Below, in pieces: positions 1-13,088 of a stretch of 64,000 bases of DNA (positions within the stretch are counted from its first letter, which is position 1; every line of letters begins with the position of its first letter). The stretch is from NCBI GenBank assembly GCA_029961685.1, contig JARWKL010000008.1, forward strand, positions 19,439,981 through 19,503,980, written 5' to 3'. Made by a program: the position numbers and the translations under genes. This stretch comes from Aristolochia californica (taxonomy: Eukaryota > Streptophyta > Magnoliopsida > Piperales > Aristolochiaceae). The notes below the pieces were generated by a model. It was given only the letters and a program-made list of their open reading frames with translations. It was not told where the DNA came from and searched no databases.

Positions 1-1754
1 TCCATTTTAGATGTATACTTTTTTCTTAAATCAAAACTTGAGTTTTCACCTCGTAAAAGAAAAAAAAGATAAAAGGCAAATAGATCACAACAAAATGAAA
101 TTTTAGAGTTTATGTATGGAAAGAATTTAAAGCAATAACAAATTTAAGTAAAGAAAATTTAATTACATACCACAAATGAACAAAACAGTTTTGTTATCCA
201 AGTTTAGGAAATTCCTCTACTTCAACCCTAATAACTCGGAATTTTATAAAAAAGAGATTTTTCTACCAATGTTTTAAACAAATCGATATGCAACCTTGAA
301 ACATGTTAAAGATGCAAATGACCTATGGATCCAAACCTTTTAAAGAGAATAAAATTAAATTCCCAAGTGAACATTTTGTGGGATATTTACTCGAGTCAAA
401 CAAAGCCATTATTTTGGCAATTTACAAAAAACTGACCTAACGATCATAGATGACTGTAAAGTGATTTATCAAGCGTAACTGGCTATATTTTTGTAAGGAA
501 TGAATTATGCATTGGGAGTCAACACTCAATTGAAAATTCCCCGCCTCCCCCTTTTCCCTACATTGCAGAACCTGATATATAAAAAATAAAAAGATTTTAC
601 AATCTCTAAAAATTACAGACACTTTTTGGAATTAACTCTCTCTACATTTTTGCATTGTGCATTTCCATTTTAGATGTGTACTTTTTTCTTAAATCAAAAC
701 TCGAGTTTTCACTTTCCCTTCATCTCGTAAACAAAAAAAGAGATAAAAGGCAAATAGATCACAACAAAATGAAAATTTCAGAGTTTATGTATGGCAAGAA
801 TTTAGAGTAATAAAAAATTTAAGTAAAGAAAATTTATCCACAAACCACAAATGAACACAAAAGTTTTGTTATCCAGGTTTGGGAAATTCCACTAGTTCAC
901 CCCTATTTGCTCGGAATTTTATAAGAAAGAGATTTTTCTACACATGCTTTTAAAAATGGATATGCATGCTTGAAACATGTTAAAGATGCAAATGACCTAT
1001 GGATCCAAACTATTTAAAGTGAATAACTTTAAATTCCCTAGTGAACGTGTGATGGGATATTTACCTGAGTCAAACAAGCCATTATTTTGCCCATTTACAA
1101 AAAGCTGACCTAACGATCATAGATGTTGTAAAGTGATTTATCATGCATAATGGGCTATATTTTTTAAAGGAATGACTTATGGATTGGGAGTCGACACTCA
1201 ATTAAAAATCCCCCGCCTCCCCCTTTTCTCAACGATTGCAGAACCTGATATAAAAAAACTAAAAATAATTTAGAATACCAAAAAATTACAGACACTTTTT
1301 TGGAATTATCTCTGTATAACGTTGTGCATTTCTATTTTAGATGTATACTTTTTTCTTAAATCAAAACTTGGGTTTTCACTTTCCCGTCATCTTGTAAAAA
1401 AAAAAAAGACATAAAAGGCAAATAGATCACCACTAAATGAAAATTTTAGAGTTTATGTATGGAAAGAATTTAAAGCAATAACAAATGTAAGTAAAGAAAA
1501 TTTATTCACACACCATAAATGAACACAAAAATTTTGTTATCCAAGTTTGGGAAATTCCACTAGTTGAACCCTAATAGCTCAGAATTTTACTAGAAAGAGA
1601 TTTTTCTACTCATTTTTAAAAATGGATATGCATGCTTGAAACACGTTAACGATAGAAATGACCAATGGATCCAAACATTTTAAAGAGAATAACATTAAAT
1701 TCCCAAGTGAACGTGCACTGGGATATTTACCCGAGTAAAACCAGCCATTATCCT

Positions 1755-1834
1755 GCGTAACGGCCTATATTTTTGTAAGGTATTGATGATTGGAAAATGA
1801 TTTAACATGCGTAGAGGGCTATATTTTTGTAAGG
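1755..1834 (+). repeat. Patch duplication GCGTAACGGCCTATATTTTT within a unit
   Basis: A 26 bp segment occurs at 1755-1780 and at 1809-1834. The first copy sits where other units have TTGCCCATTTACAAAAAGCT and the following bases, so about 37 bases were replaced by about 34 copied from further along the monomer. Unit length stays normal (671). Confidence 0.85.
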
Positions 1835-3639
1835 ATTGACTTATGGATTGGGAGTCAACACTCAGTTAAAAATCCCTCGCCTCCCCCTTTTCCCGACGAT
1901 TGCAGAACCTGATATATAAAATCTAAAAAGAGTTTACAATCCCTAAAAATTATAGAAACTTTATGGAATTATCTCTCTCTACATTTGTGCAATGTGCATT
2001 TCCATTTTAGATGTATACTTTTTTCTTAAATCAAAACTTGAGTTTTCACTTTCCCTTCATCTCGTAAGCAAAAAAAGAGATAAATGGCAAATAAATCACA
2101 ACAAAATGAAAATTTTAGAGTTTAATTATGGAAAGAATTTAAAGCAATAACAAATGTAAGTAAAGAAAATTTATTCACAGACCCCAAATGAACACAAAAG
2201 TTTTGTAATCCAAGTTTGGGAAATGCCACCAGTTCGACGCTAATATCTAGGAATTTTATAAGACAGAGATTTTTCTAAGCATGTTTTAAAAAATGGATAT
2301 GCAAGGTTGAAACATGTTTAAGATGAAAATAACTTATGGATCCAAACCTTCTAAAGAGAATAACCTTAAATTCCGAAGTGAACGTGCGGTGGGATATTTA
2401 CTCGAGTCAAACAAACCATTATTTTGCCCATTTACAAAAAGCAGACTTAACGATCATAGATGATTGTAAAGTGATTTATCATGGGTAATGGGCGATATTT
2501 TTTATAGGAATGACTTATCGATTCGGAGTCCTCCGCCTTTTCCCGACGATTGCACAACCTGGTATATAAAAACTAAAAAGAGTTGACAATCCCTAAAAAG
2601 TACAGACACTTTTATGAATTATCACTCTCTACATTTGTGCATTGTGCATTTCCATTTTAGATGTATACTTGTTTCTTAAATCAAAACTTGAGTTTTCACT
2701 TTCCCTCTTTCTCGTAAACAAAAAAAGATATAAATAGATCACAACAAAATTAAAATTTTAGAGTTTATGTATGGAAAGAATTTAAAGCAATAATAAATTT
2801 AAGTAAATAAAATTTATTCACAGACCACAAATGACCACAAAATATTTGTTATCCTAGTTTGGGAAATTCCCCTTGTTGAACCCTAATAGCTTGGAAGTTT
2901 TTAAGAAAGAGATTTTTCTACGCATGTTTTAAAAAATGGATATGCATGCTTGAAACATGTTAAAGATGCAAATGATCTATGGATCCAAACCTTTTAAAGA
3001 GAATAACATTAAATTCCCAAGTGAACGTGCGGTGGGATATTTACTCGAGTTAAAAAGGACATTATTTTGCCCATTTACAAAAAGCTGACCTAACGATCAT
3101 AGACAATTGTAAAGATTTTTATCTAGCATGATAGGCTATATTTCTTTATGGAATGACTTATGGATTTGGAGTCAACACTCAGTTAAAAATCCCCCACCTT
3201 CCCCTTTTTCCGAAGATTGCAAAACCTGATATATAAAAGCTAAAAAGTGTTTACAATCCCTAAAAATTACAAACACTTTTTGGAAATATCTGTCTCTACA
3301 TTTATGCATTGTGCGTTTCCATTTTAGATGGATACTTTTTTCTTAAATCAAAACTAGAGTTTTCACTTTACCTTCATCTCGTAAAAAAAAATGAGATAAA
3401 AGGCAAATAGATCACCCCTAAATGAAAATTTTAGAGTTTATGTATGGAAAGAATTTAAAACAATAGAAAATTTAAGTAAAGAAAATTTATTGACACACCA
3501 CAAATGAACTCAAAAATTTTGTTATCCAAGTTTGGGAAATTCTTCTAGTTGAACCAGAATAGCTCGGAATTTTATGAGAGAGAGATTTTTCTACTCAAGT
3601 TTTAAAAAATGGATATGCATGCTTGAAAGTTGTTAAAGA

Positions 3640-5000
3640 TGCAAATGACCTTTGGATCCAAACCTTTTAAAGAGACTAAAATTAAATTCCCAAGCGAACG
3701 TGCAGTGGGATATTTACCTTAGTCAAACAAGCCATTATTTTGCTCATTTACAAAAGCTGACCTAACGAACATAGATGATTGTAAAGTGATTTATCATGCC
3801 TAACGGGCTATATTTTTGTAAGGAATGACTACTAGTATGGGAGTCCAGACCCAATGAAAAATCCCCTGCCACTTTTCCTGACGATCGCATAACCTAATAT
3901 ATAAAAACTAGAAAGATTTTACTATCCGTAAAAATTATAGTCATTTTTTGGAATTATATCTCTCTATATTTGTGCATTGTGCATTTTCATTTTAGATGTA
4001 TACTTTTTTCTTAAATCAAAACTTGAGTTTTCAGTTTCCCTTCATATCGTAAACAAAAAAAGAGATGAAAGGCAAATAGATCACAACAAATGAAAATTTT
4101 AGATTTTATGTGTGGAAAGAATTTAAAGAAATAAAAAATGTAAGTAAAGAAAATTTATTCATACACCACAAATTTACACAAAAGTTTTGTTATCTAAGTT
4201 TGGGAAAATTCCACTAGTTCAACCCTTATAGCTCAGAATTTTATAAGAAAGAGATTTTTCTACACAAGTTTTAAAAAATGGATATGCATTCTTGAAACAT
4301 TTTAAAGATGCAAATGACTTATGGATCCAAACCTTTTAAAGAGAATAACATTTAATTCCCAAGTGAACGTGCAGTTGGATATTTATTCGAGTTAAACAAG
4401 CGATTATTTTGCCCATTTACAAAAAGCTGACCTAACGATCATAGATGATTGTAAAATGATTTATCATGCATAACAGGCTATATTTTTGTAAGGAATAACT
4501 TATGGAATGGGAGTCAACATTCAGTAAAAAATCCCCCGCCTCCCCCTTTTCCTGACGAGTTCAGAACCTGATATATAAAAACTAATAAGAGTTTACAATC
4601 CCTAAAAATTACATACACTTTTTAGAATTATTTCTCTCTACATTTGTTCATTGTGAATTTCCATTTAAGATGTATACTTTTTTCTTAAATAGAAACTTGA
4701 GTTTTCACTTTCGCTTCATCTCGTAGAACAAAAAGAGAGATAAAAGGAAAATAGATCACAATGAAATGAAAATTTTAGAGTTTATATATGGAACAAATTT
4801 AAAGGAATAACAAATGTAAGTAAAGAAAATTTAAATGAACACAAAAGTTTTTTTAGCCAAGTTATGCCACTAGTTCAACCCTAATAGCTCGGAATTTTAT
4901 AAGAAAGAGATTTTTCTACAAATATTTTAAAAAAGGGATATGCATGCTTGCATGTTAAAGAGGCAAATGACCTATGGATCCAAACCTTTTAAAGAGAATA
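3640..5000 (+). repeat. Older relative of the 14.6-16.0 kb units
   Basis: Units starting 3654, 4323 and 4976 correspond to 14635, 15300 and 15961 at offsets of 10981, 10977 and 10985. Shared rare features are TTTGGATCC at the first unit start, CAGTTT before a TATCGTAAA variant, TTATCTAAGTTT, GTTGGAT instead of GTGGGAT, CAAGYGATTATTTTGCCC, and the same deletion of the TTCACACACCACAA segment before the third unit. Confidence 0.7.
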
Positions 5001-6797
5001 ACATTGAATTCCTAAGTGAACGTTTGGTAGGATTTTTACCCGAGTCTAACAAGCCATTATTTTGTCCATTTACTAAAAGCTGACCTTACGATCATAGATG
5101 ATTGTAATGTGATTTATCATGTGTAACTGACAATATTTTTGAAAGGAATGACTTATGGATTGGGAGTCAACACTCAGTTAAAAATCCCTTGCCTCCCCCT
5201 TTTCTCGACAATCGCAGAACCTGATATATAAAAACTAAAAAGAGTTTACAATCCCTAAAAATTATAGACACTTTTTGGAATTATCTCTCTCCACATTTTT
5301 CCATTTTTCATTTAAATTTTACATGTATACTTTTTTCTTTAATCAAAACTTGAGTTTTCACTTTCCCTTCATCTCGTAAACAAAAAAAAGAGATAAAAGG
5401 CAAATAGATCACAACAAAATGACAATTTTAGAGTTTATGTATGGAAAGAATTTAAAGAAATAACAAATGTAAGTAAAGAAAATTTATTCACACACCAAAA
5501 ATGTGCACAAAAGTTTTGTTATCTAAGTTTGGGAAAATTCCACCAGTTCAACCCTAATAGCTTGGAATTTTATAAGAAAGAGATTTTTCTACACATGTTT
5601 TAAAAAATGGATATGCATGCTTGAAAAAAATTAAATATTCAAATGACCTATGGATCCAAACCTTTTAAAGAGAATAACATTAAATTCCCATGTGAACTTG
5701 CTGTGGGATATTGACCCGAGTCAAACAAGCCAATATTTCACTCATTTACAAAAGGCTAAGCTAGCGATCATAGATGATTGTAACGTGATTTTCATGCGTA
5801 ATGGGCTATATCCTTGTAAGGAAAGACTTATGGATTTGGAATAAACACTCAGTTAAAAATCCACAGCCTCCCCCTTTTCCCGACGATTACAGAACCTGAT
5901 ATATAAAAACTAAAAAGAGTTCACAATCCCAAAAAATTACAAACACTTTTTGGAATTATCACTCTCTAAATTTGTGCATTGTGCATTTCCATTTTAGATC
6001 TATACTTTTTTTTTATTAAATATAAACCTGATTTTTCACTTTCCCATCATCTCGTAAACAAAAAAAAGGTAACAAGCAAATAGATTACAACAAAATGAAA
6101 ATTTAAGAGTTTAATGTTTGCAAAGAATTTAAAGCAAACATAAATGTAAGTAAACAAAATTTATTCACACACCTCAAAAGAACACAAAAGTGTTGTTATC
6201 CAAGTTAGGGAAATTCCACTAGTTCAACCCTAATTGCTAGGAATTTTATAAGATGGATATGCATGCTTGAAACATGTTAAAGATACAAATGACATATGGA
6301 TCCATACCTTTTAAAGAGAATAACATTAAATTCCCAAGTGAACATGTGGTGGTATATTTACCCGAGTCAAACAAGCCTTTATTTTGCTCATTTAGAAAAA
6401 GCTGACCTAACGATCATAGATGATTGTAAAGTGATTTATCATGCGTAATGGGCTATATTTTTGTACGGAATGACTTATGGATTGAGAGTCAACACTCAGT
6501 TAAAAATCCCCCACCTCCCCCTTTTCCCGACGATTGCAGAACCTGATATATAAAAACTAAAAGGAGTTACAATCCCTAAAAATTACAGACACTTTTTGGA
6601 ATTATATCTCTCTACATTTGTGCATTGTGCATTTCCATTTTTTATGTATACTTTTTTCTTAAATAAAAACTTGAGTTTTCACTTTCCCTTCATCTCTTAA
6701 ACAAAAAAGAGATAAAAGGCAAATAGATCACAACAAAATGAAAATTTTAGAGTTTATGTATGGAAAGAATTTAAAGCAATAACAAATGTAAGAAAAT

Positions 6798-6899
6798 AAG
6801 GATATACATGTTTGTAACATGTTAAAGATGCAAATGTCCTACGCATGTTTTAAAAAAAGGACATGCATGCTTGTAACAAGTTAAAATGCAATTGTCCTA
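6798..6899 (+). repeat. Rearranged unit end with two copies of the pre-GGATCC segment
   Basis: The segment of the type GGATATGCATGCTTGAAACA ending in TCCTA appears at 6798-6841 and, diverged, at 6857-6899. The unit lacks its usual TTCACACACC to AGATTTTTC part. Both copies share GTAACA and TGTCCTA variants, so one was copied from the other. Confidence 0.85.
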
Positions 6900-8040
6900 T
6901 GGATCCATACCTTTTAAAGAGAAGAACTTAAATTCCCAAGTGAACGTGAGGTGGGATATTTACCTAAATCAAGCAAGCCATTGTTTTACCCATTTACAAA
7001 AAGCTGACCTAACGATCTTAAATGATTGTAAAGTGATTTATCATCCGTAATGGGCTATATTTTTGTAAGGAATGACTTATGGATTGGGAGTCAATACTCA
7101 GTTAAAAATCCCATGCCTCCCCCCTTTTTCTCAACGATTGTAGAACAAGATATATAAAAACTAAAAAGAGTTTAATATCCCTTAAAATTACAGACACATT
7201 TTGGAATTATTACTCTCTACATTTGTGCATTGTGCATTTCCATTTTAGATGTATACTTTTTTCATAAATCAAAACTTGAGTTTTCACTTTCCCTTCATCT
7301 CGTAAACAAAAAAAGATATAAAAGGCAAATAGATCACAACAAAATGAAAGTTTTAGAGTTTATGTATGGAAAGAATTTAAAGAAATAAAAAAATGTAAGA
7401 AAAAAAATTTATTCACACACCACAAATGAACACAAAAGTGTTGTTATCCAAGTTTGGAAAATTCCACTTGTTCAACCCTAATAGCTTGGATTTTTATAAG
7501 AAAGAGATTTTTCTATGCACGTTTTAAAAAATGGATATTCATGCTTGATACATGTTAAAGAAGGAAATGAGCCAAGGATCCAAACCTTTTAAAGAGAATA
7601 AGATTAAATTCCCAAGTGAACGTGCGGTGGGATATTTACTCGAGTCAAACAAGCCATTATTTTCCCCATTTAGAAAAGCTGACCTAACCATCACAGATGA
7701 TTGCAAAGTGATTTATCATGTGTAATGGGCTATATTTTCGTTAGGAATGACTTATGAATAATCCCCCCCTCCCTCTTTTCCCGAAAATTGCAGAACCTGA
7801 TATATTAAAACTTAAAAGAGTTTACAATCGCTAAAATTACAGACACTTTTTGGAATTATCTCTCTCCAAATTTGTGCATTGTGCCTTTCCATTTTAGATC
7901 TATACTTTTCTCCTAAATCAAAACTTGAGTTTTCACTTTCCCTTCATCTCGTACACAAAAAAAGAGATAAAACGCAAATAGATCACAACAAAATGAAAAT
8001 TTTAGAGTTTATGTATGGATAGAATTTAATGCATTCACAA

Positions 8041-8100
8041 ATTTAAGAAAAGAAAATTTATTCACACTTGTTTTAAAAAATGGATATGGATGCTTGGAAC
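8041..8100 (+). repeat. Unit with an internal deletion of about 122 bp
   Basis: TTTATTCACAC (ending 8067) joins directly to TTGTTTTAAAAAATGG. The normal CACCACAAATG to TTTTTCTACACA segment is missing. The unit starting at 7576 is 549 bp. Confidence 0.9.
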
Positions 8101-8940
8101 ATGTGAAAGATGCGTATGACCTATGGATCCAAACCTTTTAAAGAAAATAACATTAAATTCCCAAGTGAACGTGCGGTGGGATATTTACCCGAGTCAAAGC
8201 AGCCATTATTTTGCCCATTTTTGAAAAGCTGACCTAACGATCATAGATGATTGTAAAGTGATTTATCATGCGTAACTGACTATATTTTTTTATGGAATGA
8301 CTTATGCTTTGGAAGTCAACACTGAGTTAAAAATCCCCTGCCTCCCCCTTTTCTGCATGATTGCAGAACCTTATATATAAAAACTAAAAAGAATTTACAA
8401 TCCCCAAAAATTACAAACAATTTTTGGAATTATCTCTCTCTACATTTGTTCATTGTGCATTTCCATTTTAGATCTGTACTTTTTTCTCAAATCAAAACAT
8501 GTGCTTTCACTTTCACTTCATCAAGTAAACAAAAAAAGAGATAAAAGGCAAATAGATCACAAATAAATGAAAATTTAGAGTTTATGTGTGGAAAGAATTT
8601 AAAGCAATAACTAATGTATGTAAACAAAATTTATTCACACGAAAAATTAACACATAAGTGTTGTTATCCAAGTTTGGGAAACTTCACTAGTTCAACCCTA
8701 ATAGCTCGGAATTTTATAAGATAGAGATTTTTCTACGCAAGTTTAAAAAAATGGATATGCATGTTTGAAACATATTAAAGATGCAAATGACTTATGGATC
8801 CAAACCTTTTAAAGAGAATCACATTAAATTCCTAAGTGAACGAGCGGTGGGATATTTACCCGAGTCGAACAAGCCATTATTTTGCCCATTTAGAAAAAGT
8901 TGACCTAACGATCATAGATTATTGTAAAGTGATTCATCAT

Positions 8941-9000
8941 GCGTAACGGGCTATATTTTTGTTAGGATTGAGTTTTCGCTTTCCCTTCATCTCGTAAGAG
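8941..9000 (+). repeat. Unit with an internal deletion of about 210 bp
   Basis: TATATTTTTGTTAGGA (to about 8967) joins TTGAGTTTTCGCTTTCCC. The GACTTATGG segment, C-rich tract, TATA-like motif and CTCTCTC tract are all lost. This is the shortest unit in the window (463 bp). Confidence 0.9.
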
Positions 9001-12000
9001 ATAAAAGGCAAAAAGATAACAACCAAATGAAAAATTTTCAGTTTATGTATGGAAAGAATTTAAAGCAATAACAAATGCAAGTAAAGAAAATTTATTGACA
9101 CACCACATATGAACACAAAAGTTTTGTTATCCAAGTTTGGGAAATTTCACTAGTTCAGCCCTAATAGCTCGGAATTTTATAAGAAAGAGATTTTTCTATA
9201 CATGTTTTAAAAAATGGATATGGATGCTTGAAACATGTTAATGATGCAAATGACCAATGGATCAAAAACTTTTAAAGAGAATAACATTAGATTCCCAAGT
9301 GAACGTGCAGTGGGATATTTACCCGAGTTAAACAAGACATTATTTTGCCCATTTTCAAAAAGATGACCTAATGATCATGGATGATTGTAGGTGATTTATC
9401 ATGTGTAAAAACTATATTTTTTTAAGGAATGACTTATGGATTGGGAGTCAACACTCAGTTTAAAATCACCCGCCTCCCTCATTTCCTGGCGATTACAGAA
9501 CCTGATATATAAAAACTAAAAAGAGTTTACAATCCCTAAAAATTACAAACACTTTTTGGAATTATATCTCTCTACATTTCTGCAACGTGCATTTCCATTT
9601 AAGATGTATACTTTTTTCTTAAATCAAAACTTGAGTTTTCACTTTCCCTTCATCTCGAAACCAAAAAAGGAGATAAAAGGCAAATAGATCACAACAAAAT
9701 GAAAATTTTAGAGTTATGTATGGAAAGAATTTAAAGCAATAACAAATGTAAGTAAAGAAAATTTATTCACACACCACAAATGAACTCCAAAGTTTCGTTA
9801 TCCAAGTTTGGGAAATTCCACTAGTTCAACTCTAATAGCTTGGAATTTTATAAGAAAGAGATTTTTCTACGTTAGTTTTAAAAAATGGATATGCATGCTT
9901 GAAACATGTTAAATATGAAAATAACCTATGGATCCAAACCTTTAAGAGAATAACAATAAATTCCCAAGTGAACGTGCAGTGGGATATTTACCCGAGTCGA
10001 ACAAGCCATTGTTTATCCCATTTACAAAAAGCTAACCTAACGATATTAGATGATTGTAAAGTGATTTATCATGCGTAATGGGCTATATTTTTCTAAGGAA
10101 TGACATATGGATTGGGAGTCAAAACTCAGTTAAAAATCCCCGCCTCCCCCTTTTCACTACGATTACAAAACCTGATATATAAAAACTAAAAAGAGTATAC
10201 AATCCCTAAAAATTATAGACACTTTTTTGAATTATCTCTCTCTAAATTTTTTTCATTGTGCATTTCCATTTTAGCTGTAAAATTTTTTCTCAAATCAAAA
10301 CTTGAAGTTTCACTTTCTCTTCATCTCGTAAACAAAAAAAGAGATAAAAGGCAAATAGATCATAACAAAATGAAAATTTTAGAGTTTATCTATGGAAAGA
10401 ATTTAAAGCAATAACAAAGGTAAGTAAAGAAAATTTATTCACACACCACAAAGGAACACAATGGTTGTTATCCAAGTTTGGGAAATTCCACTAGTTCCAC
10501 CCTGATAGCTCAGAATTTTATAAGAAAGAGATTTTTTTACGCATGTTTTAAAAAATGGATATGCATGCTTGGAATGTGTTAAAGATTCAAATAACCTATT
10601 TATCCAAACCTTTTAAAGAGAATAATATTAAATTCCCAAGTGAACGTGCGGTGGGATATTTACCCGAGTCAAACAAGCCATTATTTTGCCCATTTACAAA
10701 AAGCTAACCTAACGATTATAGATAATTGTAAAGTGATTTATCACGCATAACAGGCAAGATTTTTGTAAGGAATGACTTATGCATTGGAAGTCAACACTGA
10801 GTTAAAAATCGCCCACCTCCCCCTTTTCCCCATATTGCAGAACCTTATATATAAAAACTAAAAAAAGTTTACAATCCCAAAAAATTACAGACACTTTTTC
10901 GAATTATCTCTCTCTACATTTGTGCATTATGCATTTCCATTTTAGATGTTTATTTTTTTCTTAAATCAAAACTTGAGTTTTCACTTTCCCTTCATCTCGT
11001 AACCAAAAAAATTGATACAAGGCAAATAGGTTACAACAAAAAGAAAATTTTATAGCTTAAGTTAGGAAAGAATATCAAGCAACAAAAATGTATCTAAAGA
11101 AAATTTATTCACACACCACAAATGAACACTAAATTTTTATTATCGAAGTTTGGGAAATTCTACTAGTTCAACCGTAGTAGCCCAGAATTTTATCAGAATG
11201 ATATTTTTTTACACATGTTTTAAAAAATGGATATACATGCTTGGAACATGTTAAAGATGCAAATGACCTATGGATCCAAACCTTTTAAAGAGATTAACAT
11301 TAAATTCCCAAGTGAACGTGCGGTGAGATATTTACCCGAGTCAAACAAGCCATTATTTTGCCCATTTACAAAAAGCTGACCTAACGATCATAGATGATTG
11401 TCAAGAGATTTATCACGCAAGATGGGCTATATTTTTTTAAAGAATGACTTATGGATTGGGAGTCAACACTCAGTTAAAAATCTCCCACCTCCCCCTTTTC
11501 CCGACGATTGCAGAACCTAAAATTAAAAACTAAAATGAATTTAAAATCCCTAAAAATTATAGACATTTTTTTGAATTATCTCTCTCTACATTTGTGCATT
11601 GTGCACTTCCATTTTAGATGCAAAAATTTTCCTTAAATCAAAACTTGTGTTTTCATTTTCCCTTCACCTCGTAAACAAAAAAAAAAGAGAAAAAGCAAAT
11701 AGATCACAACAAAATTAAAATTTTAGAGTTTATGTATGGAAATAATTTAAAGCAATAAAAAATGTAAGTAAAGATAATTTATTGACACACCACAAATAAA
11801 CACAAAAGTTTTGTTGTCCAAGTTTTGAAAATTCCACAAGCTACCCCCAAGTAGCTCGGAATTTTATAAGAAATAGATTTACATACGCATGTTTTAAAAA
11901 ATGGATATGCATGCTTGTAAGATGTTAAAGATGCAAATGTCCTATGGATCCAAACCTTTTAAAGGGAATAACTTAAATTCCCATGTGAGGGTCCGGTGGG

Positions 12001-13040
12001 ATATTTACCTAGTCAAACAAGCCTTTATTTTGCCCATTTACAAAAAGATGACCAAACGATCGTAAATGATTGTAAAGTGATTTATCATGCGTAACGGGCA
12101 ATATTTTTGTAAGGAATGACTTATGTATTGGGAGTCAACACTTAGTTAAAAATCCCCCGCCTCCCCCTTTTCTCGATGATTGCAGAACCAGATGTATAAA
12201 AACTAAAAAGACTTTACAATCCCTAAAAATTATAGACACTTTTTGGAATTATCTCTCACTACATTTGTGCATTGTGCATTTCCATTTTAGATGGATACTA
12301 TTTTCTTAAATCAAAACTTGAGTTTTCACTTTCCCATCATCTCGTAAACAAAAGGCAAATAGATGACAACAAAATGACAATTTTAGAGTTTATGTATGGG
12401 AAGAATTTAAAACAATAAAAAATTTAAGTAAAGAAAATTTATTCACACACCACAAATGAACACAAAAGTTTTGCTAACCAAGTTTGGGAAATTCCACTAC
12501 CCTAATAGCTCGAAATTTTATTAGAAAGAGAATTTTCAACGCATGTTTTAAAAAATGGATATCCATGCTTGAAACTTGTTAAAGATGCAAATTAACTATG
12601 ATTCCAAACCTTTTAAAGAGAATAACATTAAATTCCCAAGTGAACGTGTGGCGGGATATTTACCCTAGTCAAACAAGCCATTATTTTGCCCATTTAAAAA
12701 AAGCTGAACTAACGATCATAGATGATTGTAAAGTGATTTATCATGCGTAACGGGCTATATTTTTGTATGGAATGACTTATGGATTGGGATTCCACACTCA
12801 GTTAAAAATCCCCTGCCACCCCTTTTCCCGAAAATTATAGAACCTAATATATAAAAACAAAAAAAATTTGCAATCCCTAAAAACTACAGTCACTTTTTGG
12901 AATTATCTCTCTCTACTTTTGTGCATTGTTAATTTCCATTTTAGATGTATACTTTTTTTTTAAATAAAAACTTGAGTTTTCACTTTCCCTTCATCTTGTA
13001 AAAATGAAAAAAAGAGATAAAAGGCAAATAGATCACAACA

Positions 13041-13088
13041 AAATGAAAATTTTAGAGTTTATGAAAATGAAAATTTTAGAGTTTATGT
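13041..13088 (+). repeat. 24 bp tandem duplication inside a unit
   Basis: AAATGAAAATTTTAGAGTTT occurs at 13041 and again at 13065. This accounts for the 697 bp length of the unit starting at 12600 (673 plus 24). Confidence 0.95.

Larger units (their letters stand above)
1..6900 (+). repeat. Satellite units 1-10 plus a partial left-edge unit
   Basis: GGATCC-equivalent starts are at 327, 1001, 1667, 2338, 2981, 3654, 4323, 4976, 5652 and 6298. The first 326 bases are the 3' part of a unit cut by the window edge. Interval 2338-2981 is short (643) because of a deletion near 2530 between GATTCGGAGTC and CTCCGCC. Interval 4323-4976 is short (653), partly from a loss of about 15 bp near 4827. Interval 6298-6901 is only 603 because of a rearrangement near 6.8 kb. 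No gene is seen. Confidence 0.95.
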
